Below, in pieces: positions 44,034-55,440 of a DNA stretch of 64,000 bases; positions within the stretch are counted from its first letter, which is position 1; every line of letters starts with the position of its first letter. The notes under the pieces are model-generated. The model was given only the letters and a program-made list of their open reading frames with translations. It ran no database searches and had not been told where the DNA came from. This DNA comes from Hysterium pulicare CBS 123377 (taxonomy: Eukaryota; Ascomycota; Dothideomycetes; Hysteriales; Hysteriaceae), in contig AJFK01000068.1 of the NCBI GenBank assembly GCA_000467715.1, positions 62,001 to 126,000 of the forward strand, written 5' to 3'. The position numbers and the translations under genes are program-made.

Positions 44034-46366
44034 ATGAGGGCTCGTGTCGCAAATCGCCTCCGAAGCTCGTCTCTCAGCGCCGTTCCTCCTCCACATACAT
44101 CTTCCGACTACTCTACGTCACTTGCTCGTGCAGCCGCAAGAATCCTCTACCGATCACCAATCCCCTCAAAAGACAATAGGCCGATATATGTACTGAACGT
44201 TGCTGCCTTACCAGATGCTCGAGAGGCTGAGTTTGACGCTTTACTCCCCTACGTCCTCGCAAGGCTTCCTGGAGAGGACGAACTCCTAAGAGGGTCGGAA
44301 TATGAAGTGGTGGTCTTTGCAGGCGACTCCGACGGCGCAACAACGTCTACGAAGAAGCATAGGCCGGGCTGGGGATGGTTTTTACAAGCATACCATGTCC
44401 TGTCCCGGGCTATGCGCAAACGGTTACAAAAGCTTTATATCGTTCAAGAGAAGGCATGGATAAGAATCTTGAGCGAGATATTTTCAACAATAGTCAGCCC
44501 AAAGTTCAGAAGAAAGATCGTTCACGGTGTGTACTCTCTGGTCGGAGAGAATCGTCTGACTATGGGCTACTGTGCTGACTCTGTACTTCCTTAGCCTCAT
44601 CGATGAGCAATCTAGCCCTGCACATTGCCATCGAAGACCTTCTCATTCCACCCTCGGCATATCTTAACGATCGACGCGTATCCAGCGAGATATATGCGCC
44701 GTACGCGAGCGGCCGACGAGCATTTGCTGTCCGCCAACCTCTACCAAGGAATGCCAATGGAGAGACACGACTCCCTCGAATTCTTCGGGAAACTACCAAT
44801 TTCGTTCTCTTGGATCAGAATATTGGCACGGAAGGATTATTCAGAGTACCTCCGCACTCGAAATTGAAGGAGGTTCTTAAGGAGGCATATGACAGAGGAC
44901 AAAAGTTCATCATATGGAAGGATAACAACGTCATTCTTCCGATTCCAAAGTATCCTAATGCTGAAGGCGTTGCAGAAGTGATCGGAGAACTGGACCAAAG
45001 GGATGCGTACGGAGTCATCATGGCCGCAGGTTTAATAAAGTCTTGGTACGCTGAGCTTAAACAACCAATATTTCCCCAGTCAACATACCAAGATTTGAAA
45101 AAGTTCTTCGGCAGCCCAGATGCTATACCCACGCTGGCCCGATCGACTGAGTTGTTTTCCCCGGCATCTGAATGGTCAATCTTACCTGCCGTCTCCCGCG
45201 AGATTATAGTCCGGCACTTACTACCCCTGTTGGCCGCCGTTGCGGCGCGACAGGAGCAAAATAAGATGAATCCAGAGAATTTGGCAGTATGCTTTGCACC
45301 GGCCCTACTCTGCGGTCCTGACCAAATTGAGGATGCGAAGATGTCTTCTATTGTCCGAAGGATCCTTACAGCTGTTATCGGACTGTGGTCTGAAGGCCTT
45401 CGTGAGGCCTGCGGAGTAGATCCTAAGTCATTTGAGGCCGACCTTCGCCTGCCCCTAGACCGAAATGATTGGGAAGATCCTTTGGAAGGTAGGACCTACA
45501 GTCAGGCTCCAGGCGAAGTGGATGAAAAGCAAGTAACCGGAATTATACTTCAGGACAACGAAGCAATCCCAGAGCGACCCCCACCTCTACCGCCACGAAT
45601 TTTGGCTTCTGGAAGCTCTTCGGAGGAGCAGGCTACCAAACGGAAGCCGGCCCCTCCTCTAGTGGTGCCACCACCTAGATACTCGACTATAATCTCAGAC
45701 GCGCCTCGCGACGTTGCAGAATCACCGGTCAGCTATGCTGCGGTGACTGACGGCTTTGCTCCTCCACGTCCTTCTCAAGAGGATAGTCCCTCTGAGAAGA
45801 AATTTGGTACGAACAGTGCTGGTTATCCTACTCCTCAAATCACTCTTCCCAAACGAAAAGCCCTGACAGCAGAGCAGGTCGATAACGCCGAAAGTGCAGT
45901 AGCACAAGCCCAAGCACGCACATTGCCAGACAAAGGGACGGCTTTGCCGGGATTGGCGAATCTGAATATTGTGGAAGCGATAAAGCGGAAGCCTGTCGAG
46001 TCTCAGTCTTCCACAATTGACTTTCGGAGACCTAGTTGGCCTGCATCTGCAAATCGGCAACCTAACATCACGTCCCTTGCACGCCCTGTGTACCCTCCTA
46101 CTACTACCGTGTCTCATCGACCTCCTTCCAAATCGACTTCCTTGCCTATCTCTGCGCCAAAGGCTAGGACGCCTTCACCAAGTCTGCTCCAACGAATGCC
46201 ATCATTTGACAACGTTGCCTCGTCTAAGCCACCCAGTGGTCTTGCTCCTCCATCTCTGCCGCAAAGGCTGAACTTGAAAAAAGCATCTGTGGATGATCTA
46301 CGTCGGTTGTACGAAGAAAGAGCTGGAACAGCGAAGACTTTGGTGGAAGCTGGCAAGCACAAGTGA
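44034..46366 (+). CDS. Rho GTPase-activating protein, Ecm25-like
   Basis: Two exons (44034-44526, 44595-46366) give 754 residues; the 68-nt intron splits an Ala codon. The N-terminal CRAL-TRIO-like domain (about residues 45-190) contains RPIYVLNVAALPDAREAEFDALLPYVLARL, WGWFLQAYHVLSRAMRKRLQKLYIV and FSTIVSPKFRRKI. The RhoGAP domain (about 235-420) contains IGTEGLFRVPPHSKLKEVL, whose Arg is the expected arginine finger. It also contains MNPENLAVCFAPALL, the conserved Asn-containing helix. The C-terminal 320 residues are disordered and Pro/Ser-rich with SH3-type ligands (RPPPLPPR). This order matches yeast Ecm25, which acts in polarised growth and cell-wall integrity; the target GTPase is unknown. 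RHO1 at the window end is 17 kb away, so no operon-like link is implied. Confidence 0.88.
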
Positions 46367-46394
46367 GGAACTGCTGCTGATAGCAGTGTTGTCT

Positions 46395-46489
46395 ACCTAG
46401 TAACTGTATATGATAAGGCAAGAAGAATACACGTTGGAGCACATCGAAGTCACACTCTTTCTGATACCCAACAGTATGCGTTACTAGGT
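46395..46489. repeat. Inverted repeat behind the RhoGAP gene
   Basis: ACCTAGTAAC at 46395-46404 and its exact complement GTTACTAGGT at 46480-46489 enclose about 75 bp. Flanking bases pair poorly. It may take part in 3'-end formation or be chance. Confidence 0.5.
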
Positions 46490-46509
46490 AACAAATAACT
46501 TTAATTGCT

Positions 46510-46733
46510 TGTATTACCTCGAGTTGGCCTAGCCCGCGTCGCGCTATAGTTAGCTCTGAAAAGTTGCGCCCAAATAAACTTTGGGATTGGGAGGACAGGT
46601 CTTCTTAGATGTGCATTCCTGTTATTGGCTTAGGATTGAGAAAACGTATCTCCTAGACAACAACTAATGGGGGTGTCCTTGCATTGCTGAATGGCGAAAG
46701 GGGTTGCATAACTGTTGGTGTATTACCTCGAGT
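46510..46733. repeat. Direct repeat of 15 bp (TGTATTACCTCGAGT)
   Basis: The identical 15-mer occurs at 46510-46524 and 46719-46733, both followed by a GCC within four bases. The function is unknown; a binding site pair or a short duplication scar are possible. Confidence 0.55.
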
Positions 46734-47158
46734 AGCCAGGAGGATGGGAAAGAGAGGGACGCTTGGACACTTTGCTCAAAGGGGAGCAGGCGTAATCTGT
46801 AATGGATCGATACAAAGGGCCAGCTGGATGCTACAAACATAGAAAAGAATCGATTGACCACAACCTGAGCCCCTACGTATGTGCCAAACTCGAAAATAGG
46901 AACGCGTCCTTCGGGCCATGCGATTCCGATATTCACAAGCATTCCTTATCGATAAGCGATGACATGCTGGGACAGGGATAAGCACTTTCCCAAGCGAAGT
47001 CCGGAATTGAAAGAAAGCCCCTTCCATATGTCGGAAGAACCACATAACGCCGGGCATGACTCTGAGACCTCTACAGAATATATAGAGGACACTTCGCGAC
47101 CGTCGTTCCTACAAGACCAAAATCAATTGGTGTGTATACGTATCCATAGATACAGAAT

Positions 47159-48565
47159 ATGGGTTCAACTTTCGGAACCAACTTCAGAGTCACAACGTAC
47201 GAAGTCACGCCCACACTATCTAACTCATTGACTAATGAGCTTCCTTAGCTACGGAGAATCTCATTGCCTCTCGGTGGGATGCATAATCGATGGCTGCCCT
47301 CCAGGAATGGCCCTCACCGAAGATGACATCCAACCTCAAATGACACGACGTCGTCCCGGCCAATCTGCGATTACAACACCCCGCGACGAAAAGGATCGAG
47401 TGGAGATTCAGTCAGGCACAGAGTTTGGGATCACATTAGGCACTCCGATTGGATTAAAAGTTATGAACGAGAACCAGAGGAAGCAGGATTATGGAAACAA
47501 GACGATGGACTTATACCCCAGGCCAAGCCATGCGGATTGGACCTATTTAGAGAAATATGGGGTGAAGGCTAGCTCTGGAGGGGGCAGGAGTAGTGCAAGG
47601 GAGACAATCGGTAAGCCCGTCTCTATACTTGAGAAGTTGCTGAAGCTATGGCATCGATTGGCCAGATCAAACTTGCGATGGCAGCCCAAATTAACATCTC
47701 GACAGGGCGTGTGGCCGCAGGTGCAATCGCTGAGAAATACTTACTACAGGCTTACGGCGTAGAGATCATCGCATTCGTGTCTTCAATCGGCAATGAATTC
47801 CTTTTCCCGCCCACACCAACACACCCAACCGCTGCAACGAATCCGGAATTCCTTAAAATGATTGACCAGATTGACCGGAAGACGGTGGACTCATTTATTC
47901 CAGTCCGATGTCCCAACGAGGAGGCTAGCAAACGTATGGAGCAGTTGGTGGCAGAGTTTCGGGACCGTCAAGATAGCATAGGAGGAACATTGACGTGTGT
48001 GATACGAAATTGTCCAAGCGGACTAGGAGAGCCATGCTTCGATAAGTTGGAAGCAATGCTTGCACACGCTATGCTCAGCATACCCGCAACGAAAGGTTTC
48101 GAGATAGGGTCAGGATTTGGAGGATGCCAAATACCAGGTTCGATACATAACGATCCTTTCATCAAGGCTCCCGCCGTTCCACCGTCACAGTCAGGCGCAC
48201 AGTCGTCAACAACACGACCACGTCTTACTACGAAGACGAACAACTCCGGAGGCATCCAAGGCGGGATTTCAAATGGAGCTGCAATCTACTTCACAGTGGG
48301 ATTCAAACCGCCTGCGACGATTGGACAGGCACAGCAGACGGCAACGTATGAAGAGAGCGACGGCGTTCTAGAAGCAAAGGGTCGGCATGACCCATGTGTG
48401 GTTCCTCGCGCCGTTCCGATTGTGGAGGCTATGGCTGCCTTGGTAGTGATGGATGCAGTATTGGCTCAGCAGGCGCGACAAACCGCAAGATCCTTATTGC
48501 CGCCGCTCAAGGCAGTTGTGCCCGTGGTTAGCATCTCGGCGCCAAACGGAGCTAACGGTGTTTGA
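47159..48565 (+). CDS. ARO2: Chorismate synthase (shikimate pathway)
   Basis: Three exons (47159-47196, 47249-47610, 47706-48565) give 419 residues. Exon 1 has only 38 nt and encodes [12 protein letters not shown]; the split Thr codon then leads into [21 protein letters not shown]. The enzyme converts EPSP to chorismate using reduced FMN; fungal enzymes are bifunctional, with their own flavin reductase activity. Signature elements are [36 protein letters not shown](R) and [22 protein letters not shown], with [15 protein letters not shown] between. The ATG of the second-exon frame ([10 protein letters not shown]) must be ignored, because it lies inside intron 1 and gives an atypical N-terminus. 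The C-terminus ends soon after [14 protein letters not shown], as in other fungi. Confidence 0.95.
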
Positions 48566-49167
48566 ATCTGGATCTGTACAATACATACCTATGACAGCTT
48601 AGGATAGAAATGCGATGAGACTGTTCGATGATTCAACCTAGAACGGTCATTCTCTACCGCTTGGCATGGGCCTCAACACCCTCAACCAAAGGTTTAGTCA
48701 ATGATACTTTGAGCTTCTCGCGTCTATACGAAGATGAGGTAGGGATGATGCCGAAGTGGTTACTATAGTCACGTGTAGCATATCTCTGATTGCCTGGGTG
48801 GGATTGGGCAAAGTTGGATCACGTGAGCGGAAAACACTCATGATGCCGTGCCTGGCATCTCCTTGGCCGTCGGCATCCAGTTGAACTTCTTTCATTTGGT
48901 GGCGCCAGCTCCCGATCCGACATCTGGCCGCATAGCACATTCACCCATTGAGAGTGACTCGGTCATCCGGCGCTCCCGTTGACCTTTGCTGAGTGGCAAC
49001 GTCATACTTGTTCAAAATCCAATTGTTGTCCTCGCCCTGAGCTGCGGTGCGCGCCAGGGAGACGACGACAGTCCCATCATGTTTCTCGCATTCTAGCCTT
49101 CACCTTTGGACGCGCCAAATCCTCTTCAAGATTTTGCTGGAGCTCTGATTCGCAATTGACTAGCAAC
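48566..49167. promoter_or_regulatory. Intergenic region with two E-boxes upstream of a Zn2Cys6 gene
   Basis: The 602 bp contain CACGTG at 48770-48775 and again at 48820-48825, exactly 50 bp apart, 340-400 bp before the ATG at 49168. No supported ORF is seen. Confidence 0.5.
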
Positions 49168-51774
49168 ATGGTACGTGTTTCGACCGCGAAGGACGGCGTC
49201 AACGGCCCCAATGGCCCACCCGAGCCAAAATCAGCCAAAAGACGCTGCGTACAGAGTGCTTGCGTGCCCTGCAGAAAACGCAAATCAAAGGTAACCTGAC
49301 TCACCCTATATCTCTCCTCTCCGCGGACGACCCTTGTCAGCCCTCGTCAATTGCACGTGCTAACCTGAACATCTATCGCAGTGTGATGGTGGCACTCCAC
49401 TATGCGCAACTTGCACCGCTGTCTACAAGACCGAATGCTTTTACGGTTCCGAAAGTGAAAGTCGCCGTGCCAAGCCCACCCAGAAGAGAGATAGCTCGGC
49501 TCTCACCGATTCCACCAGTACCGCTGAGCTGATCATTAATTCCATACGAAGCTTGCCCGAGGCAGAGGTTCAGGAATTCATACAGCACATCCGAAAGGAC
49601 GACAATTTAGATCTGAGTTCACTGGTAGAGTCTTTGAACAAGAGTGTTCCCTTGCCACCGAAACCAATTCCCGGGCATACCTCACTTGAAGGAGACCTTT
49701 CAGTTCTCATGGGGAAGCCTGCGGTCACTCTTTCTGGCGTATCGAGACATTTCGGCCACACGTCTGCTCTGGGATTGGTGACGGAGGATGAGAACTACTC
49801 CAGACCGCGAACCAACTCTCCAAACTTTCTTAAACAACCGACATGGACGAATGTGACCGATGACATGCAGTTTGTTCTCCACTTGTTCAACCTTTATTTC
49901 ATGTGGTCGCACCCTTTCTATGTTCTCTTTTCTCGAGAATGTTTCACTAAGGATTTTCGATCGGGTAGAGAGAAGTACTGTAGTTCTTTGCTCGTTAATG
50001 CTATATGCGCATACAGCTGCCACTTCTCGGACGACCCAAAAGCGCGCACTAATCCCGATGACTCCAGGACAGCTGGCGATCATTTCTTTGCGGAAGCGAA
50101 ACGACTTCTTTTCGAGGATGAATCTCCCTGCCTTACGACCGTTCAAGCATTAGCCGTCTTGTCAATCCGGGAGCCTTCAGCAGGACGAGATAGCTCTGGT
50201 TTCATGTATTCTGGGAGATGCTTACGGATGGCTTTAGAGCTCGGCCTACACCTGAACTACTCGCCATCGTCTGTGATGAGATTGACCCCGTCAGAAGTCG
50301 AAGTTCGTAGGGTGACCTTCTGGGGTTGCTTCTCTCTCGATACGTAGGTGTTGCTGGATGTCTCTCTCGGGCTACCTTTTTGACTCAATTACAGTGCTTG
50401 GTCTTTATGTGTGGGCAGAATATCTCAACTTCCAAGAGCTGCTATCAGCTTAGACCCACCGGTTCTTAATGAGCCCCTTCTTGACGAATCTACTCTCGCG
50501 TATACAACCAAGGGCGTTTTTGACCAATCTCAGCGGCCTGACCCGAAAGTCCAGCCACGCCAGATCACAAGTCGATTGTTCCTACAACAGCTCAGCACCC
50601 TCTCCAGCTTCATCAATGATAACGTCTTCCTATTCTATGCTCCAAGAGAGAGATTCACAAGCAGGAGACTGCTTGACTGCTATGATAAGTACAAATCTTG
50701 GTACAAATCATTGCCACGGCCGCTATGCATAGAGGATCCGGGACTTCGTCCTCAGGCACATATTTTAACATTACAGTATGATCCACCATCCTGCTATGAA
50801 ACGATTTACTGACTCGCTGCAGCATGTATTATTACACATGTTATCTACACCTATTTAGGCCTCTTCTCAAAGTGGACCTAGTACATTCCGACATACGACC
50901 TCGCGATATGTGCATTGAAAGCGCAAATAAAATCTCAGAGATCCTACGTATTTACCGAAAATACTACAGCCTTCGTGCTTGCAATGTCTTACTCACACAT
51001 ATATCTCTCTCTATGTGCATCGTCCACCTCATAGAGTCTGCCCGCTCAGAACTGAACACAACTTACCTTACCGAAGGCCTCGAAGCACTACAAGCAATGT
51101 CCGTAGCCCATCATTTTGGTGCTCGCTCTTTCAAGATCATTTGGAGGCTTTCCCAAGAATGGGACCTTCCGTTCCCTGATAGGCTCAAGAACAGCACACT
51201 AATACCGCGCGACCACAATCTTGTCACATCGCCATCAAGGATGAACTTCTCCGCACTTCCTGGGCAATCCGCTTCTGCCACAGTTTCCACAAACGGCTAC
51301 CCTTGTGCCTCTCCTGGAGACCTATCAGATCGCCGAGAATCACTTTCAATGTTCACCAGCCCTTCAGAACACCAAAACATGCACATGCTCTCGACGCAAC
51401 CCTCTGCTCCTCTATCCGTTCCCGATTCCTCGGCTACTGCAGACCCCTCCCTTTCCCTTACCTCATCCTCTATACCTGCGCCCCTAGAGCAACAGCTCTT
51501 CTGGACGCCAATGGAAGGGATGGGTATGCCGCTTCTCTTACGCAATCAGCAAGCCTCTCCAATGGACCTAAGTAACATGTTAGGGGGAATGGATGAGTGG
51601 GAAAGGCTTTCTCGGGATGGGTTCAAGATGAGTGACAGTTGGATGCAGGGACCCACGGCGTTCAATGTAGGAAATGATCATATGAACCATCCCACCCATT
51701 TGGGAAATGGCGCTAGGACAGGTGGATATGATGGTTGGTGGGGAACTGGAGCATCCGGGAATGGTGTAGGTTGA
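49168..51774 (+). CDS. Zn2Cys6 transcription factor with fungal-specific transcription factor domain
   Basis: Four exons (49168-49290, 49382-50343, 50395-50775, 50823-51774) give 805 residues. The binuclear cluster (residues 31-60: CVPCRKRKSKC, then CATC and a final Cys) is split by intron 1 exactly before the third Cys codon. The middle homology region starts near MQFVLHLFNLYFMWSHPFY and runs through SGRCLRMALELGLHLN, RRVTFWGCFSLDT and WSLCVGRISQLPRAAI. These are typical Fungal_trans motifs of the kind seen in NirA-type regulators. The C-terminus is Ser/Pro/Gly-rich, probably an activation region. The target genes are unknown. The frame is open upstream of the ATG through less plausible sequence; 49168 is the first ATG giving a compact DNA-binding domain. 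Confidence 0.9.
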
Positions 51775-52583
51775 ACGGTTACGTCCACGGATCGAACATC
51801 ATATTTCTAACCTAAGAAAACATTGTGGATTCGCGGAAGTGAACAGGCGACGAGGGCAGATGTGGCAGCATGCTTTAAGGTTTTTGAATGGTTCGTTGAA
51901 AAAGATAGCGGACACACGCAACGTTGATTGTTCGTCCTGGCAACGCGCAGAACATATGGCAATGGTTTATTGTACTGGGATGCGATAAGACCGGCCTGCC
52001 TACAATTCTGGTCCACTCTGGAAGGTTGGATTGCGCATGTTTGTCATGATGGGACAATACTTGCATGGATTTAACGGACGGAAAGCTATGGTTGCCTCTA
52101 ATTGGAAGGATACGGTGAAGGTGATCAAAGGAAGAATACCAATTCAGCATGGAATCTAACACAAACCTAATCTGTCTTCGTTGTGCAGTGTATTGGCCCT
52201 AGAGGTTTGCTCCCTTGACATTGGCTATACGATGATTAGGGCTTCGGAACGTTCCACATCTGAATTTAGCTGTATAGTGACTTTGGTTCAATCACTCAAG
52301 TTGAGCTTCTCATCACTAACACCAACAGCTTCGCATTTTCACAACCTTTTTAGCCCGCATCAGGCACTATCTATATTGGTATATTCGTACATTTTTAGCA
52401 AATTAGGAGTAAGGCTCTCATCTTTCTGAATTTGGCAGCATGATTGGTTTTCCCGCGTGCTTAGAAGTGATTTCCGCCTCTTCTTTTCTGACATAAGTCC
52501 TTTATTGCTGCCTGTGTTGAACAGGACAGCGGAGGGCGACAACTTCATGTTCTCGATGAAGATCCCACCTTTTTGCGGCTTGC
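51775..52583. other. Intergenic spacer between convergent genes
   Basis: The 809 bp contain 3' UTR-like AT-rich sequence and only short ORFs without motifs. Confidence 0.5.
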
Positions 52584-53836
52584 TCACGACCTCACAGGCT
52601 CACCCTTCTCATCAATGAGGCTCTCCTCTGTCTTGATAGGTCCCTCACCCACACCTGTAAGTATCACCCTGCTGACACCCTCCCTGACAGTCGTCGCAGC
52701 TACACCGACCTCGGCGTCAATCTTCTTCAACGCCTCCTCGTTCACTTCCACAGCGTCGCCTTTTGCACTCTTCCAGCCTTCTTTCTCTCCCAACAGCGCC
52801 TTGAATGTACCCGCAACGATCTTCTCGTTCTCCTCAAGATAGTAAATGACGGCGTTTGGCCCGGCGTCGAAGGTGTACGCCGCAATAATCTTACCCGAGG
52901 CGGCATTAATGGCTTCTACGATGCGGATGCAGCATCTGGAGACATCGTTGAGGTAGAAAATAGGCGGGTAGGTATCCAAACAAGTAGCGTGGAATGAGTT
53001 CGAATCCATCATGGTCAACTGCCCGAATCTCTCAAAATCCTTTGCCTTAACGGCCTCCTCCATCTCCTTCTGTCTCCTTGGCACGGTTTCGGCGGCCCGA
53101 GCGGTGAACAGAGAGGATGTAGCAACGGTGGTTTGCATGCCAGTGGTGGAGCTGACACCTTTCTTCGCCGCGCTCACAACACAAATGAGTGCCTTCATGT
53201 TCGGCCAGTGCGAGGCGGGCGCTACCTCGTAGGCTACGGAATCAGAGCCATCTTCCTTAGCTCCCATTTCCCAGCCGGCATAGCCCCCGAATAGACTTCG
53301 ACATGCGGAACCAGACCCTTGTCTCGCGATTCTAGATAGCTCGGTTGGGGTCTCCGTCAGCTCGTAGAGATTGGCAATCGCCCTCACGAGGGCTGCGAAA
53401 CCTGCTGCTGAGCTGGCGAGCCCCGCGGCGGTGGGAAAGTTGTTCTCGGAGACGATCTTTAGGGAATAAGTGGAGAGAGATGGAAGGCTAGAGTCGGAGG
53501 ACTCGAGCTTCTGGCGCAGGGAGCGCAGTTCCCGGAAGCAGGCTTGAGTGCGGGCACCTGAGACGTCTTGCGGCGAGCCATTGAGGAGGAGAGAGTCGGA
53601 AGAGGGATATGCGGGGGAGCAAGATGCGGTGGTATGGGTTCGGAGATCGGACTGGGAGAGGGTTACGGAGAGAGACGAGTTTGTGGGGAGGTTCAGCTTG
53701 GGGTCGCGCTTTCCCCAGTATCTGTATTCTTTAGGGATAATCAATGGGAAGGGTGGGGAAGACAGGAGGGTTACTTGATAACTGCGATATTGACTGGAGC
53801 TGTGGTGCTCGCACGATAGATTTTGCTGTCCGACAT
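52584..53836 (-). CDS. MVD1: Mevalonate diphosphate decarboxylase (isoprenoid/ergosterol pathway)
   Basis: Two exons (53836-53775, 53721-52584) give 399 residues, the family length. The first exon encodes MSDSKIYRASTTAPVNIAVI, joined across a 53-nt intron to KYWGKRDPKLNLPTNSSLSVTL. The enzyme uses ATP to decarboxylate mevalonate 5-diphosphate to isopentenyl diphosphate. GHMP-kinase features are visible: NFPTAAGLASSAAGFAALV (ATP-binding loop), GSGSACRSLFGGYAGWEMG, and FDAGPNAVIYYL near the C-terminus, which carries the catalytic-site Asp/Ala/Gly block. No targeting signal is seen. The gene is divergent from the heme lyase gene with 367 bp between the start codons. Confidence 0.95.
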
Positions 53837-54203
53837 TGTGAAGGACGTTGCTGTTGTGGGCTTGGTTATTTATGGTGAATGGTGGATACTTATACGAGTG
53901 CTGATCGGAGTTTCTCTAATTGGAATATCCGCAAAGCTGTCGGAGAAAACTGGAGACGGCTACAGAGTGTTAGGAAAGGCAGTCCTTATCCAAGTATATG
54001 TCGAAGCGTAATGCACAATTCACTATGTTCGCGTGGTGCGGCTGCGGTGGTGAATTTAAAGGCAGATCGGGAGTCGGGCTGACCAATGACGGGAAAGCCC
54101 CAAAAATAACAGAAATATGAGCTGCATCTCTCCCGACCACCTGCCCTACCGGCCGAGAAGATCACCACCACATTCTCCTTTCTCTCCCATCTGAACTCCA
54201 TCA
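53837..54203. promoter_or_regulatory. Bidirectional promoter between MVD1 and the heme lyase gene
   Basis: Only 367 bp separate the two divergent ATGs. A CCAAT box lies at 54083-54087, about 120 bp from the heme lyase start. The HAP complex binds CCAAT in respiratory and sterol gene promoters, but no site has been tested here. Confidence 0.6.
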
Positions 54204-55033
54204 ATGCCCGCCCAGGCCGATCCGGACCCTTCAGCCTGCCCCGTAGACCACAAGACACGCGAGGCATGGCTGAAGCAAGCGCAATCCCAGAAACCCGCGG
54301 CCGATGGCTGTGATTCCTCCAACATAAATCAGTCCGCCACATCTCCGCCTCCGCCCTTATTCTCGCGACTGGGAACAGACCGTCAGATATCTACCATTCC
54401 ACGCGCACTTTCTACCCAGCACAATCCAGAACACACTCATAATGGACGACCTGCAAATAATGAACAGGAAAGTGGAACGGACATGAAGAGCGGCAACTGG
54501 ATCTATCCCTCCGAGCAAATGTTTTTCAACGCTATGAAACGAAAATCCTATAATCCTGATGAAACCGACATGATGACTATTGTGCCGATCCATAATGCAG
54601 TAAACGAGCGGGCTTGGAAGGAGATCAAGGAGTGGGAGAAAGGTCGAGGAGGTGCAGCGTAGGTTCTCTTGCTCTCCCGGCTTCAAGACTTCAAAGATCC
54701 TCGTTTCTTCATGTTGCTATTCCAGAAAATCTGGAGCTAATTTTGAGCTTGATCAGTTGCGGCGGTCCTCGCCTAGCGTCCTTCTCTGGTCTTTCCTCCG
54801 CTCTCACCCCTCGCGCAAGACTGAATGTCTTATTGGGATATCAGCCTCCCTTTGATCGCCACGACTGGATTGTAGATCGATGCGGAACGAAAGTCGAGTA
54901 TGTTATTGACTTCTATGCCGGGAGGGACGAGAAGAAAGCCGGAAAGGAACTGAACTTTTACCTCGATGTCAGACCGAAGCTCAATACATGGGAGGGATGT
55001 AAGATGAGGGCCATGAAGATGGTTGGATTGTAA
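54204..55033 (+). CDS. Holocytochrome c synthase (cytochrome c heme lyase)
   Basis: Two exons (54204-54658, 54757-55033) give 243 residues; the 98-nt intron splits an Ala codon before CGGPRLASFSGL. The protein attaches heme to apocytochrome c in the mitochondrial intermembrane space. Features are a Cys-Pro heme-regulatory motif near the N-terminus (ACPVDH), the conserved block NWIYPSEQMFFNAMKRK, and PIHNAVNERAWKEIKEWE. PPFDRHDWIVDRCG carries the His known in human HCCS to ligate heme. YVIDFYAG and FYLDVRPKLNTWEG complete the family pattern. The CCHL families for cytochrome c and c1 are alike; I cannot decide between CYC3 and CYT2 orthology from sequence alone, so I give no symbol. Confidence 0.92.
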
Positions 55034-55440
55034 GAGTATTGAGGTGTGATATGTGTTACGAATATTAAACGTATCAGCATAAAGGTTGGCGTTGGGAATA
55101 TGTATGGGATATTTGCATCTACACTGCGAATCAACAATTTGTATATCAATGCCTTTGGCTTGCCGTGGAATTCCAGAGTAGTGAAATATCCTCGAGACCA
55201 TATCAGTCCAAAAGTAGCCAAGAAAACATACTCGGCTTCTTAGGTTTATCCTAAAACCGTTAGGGTAGACGCATGCTATTTCTCCGAGCTCATCCTGCAT
55301 GTATCAGCCCTGTCCCCAACGCCTCCGTCGCCCTTCGCTCCTCATCCTAAAAATACGCATACCAAAACCAGAACCAAACGGAGCACATACACAAAGACCC
55401 AATGAACCCTATACCAATAACGGGACTCTGTATCCGTGGC
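55034..55440. other. Intergenic spacer between convergent genes
   Basis: The 407 bp between facing 3' ends are AT-rich in the first half, with no supported ORF. Confidence 0.55.

Larger units (their letters stand above)
46367..47158. promoter_or_regulatory. Intergenic region, promoter of chorismate synthase
   Basis: The 792 bp hold a 10-bp inverted repeat, a 15-bp direct repeat (both listed separately) and TGACTC at 47058-47063. This is a half-match to the Gcn4/CpcA site TGACTCA, about 100 bp before the ATG. Cross-pathway control of ARO2 by CpcA is plausible from family knowledge, but one hexamer is weak evidence. No ORF is supported. Confidence 0.4.

Noticed and set aside
47235-47762. Chorismate synthase starting at the ATG at 47235 ([10 protein letters not shown])
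   Set aside because: This ATG is inside intron 1; a 38-nt exon at 47159 gives the family-typical N-terminus in phase.
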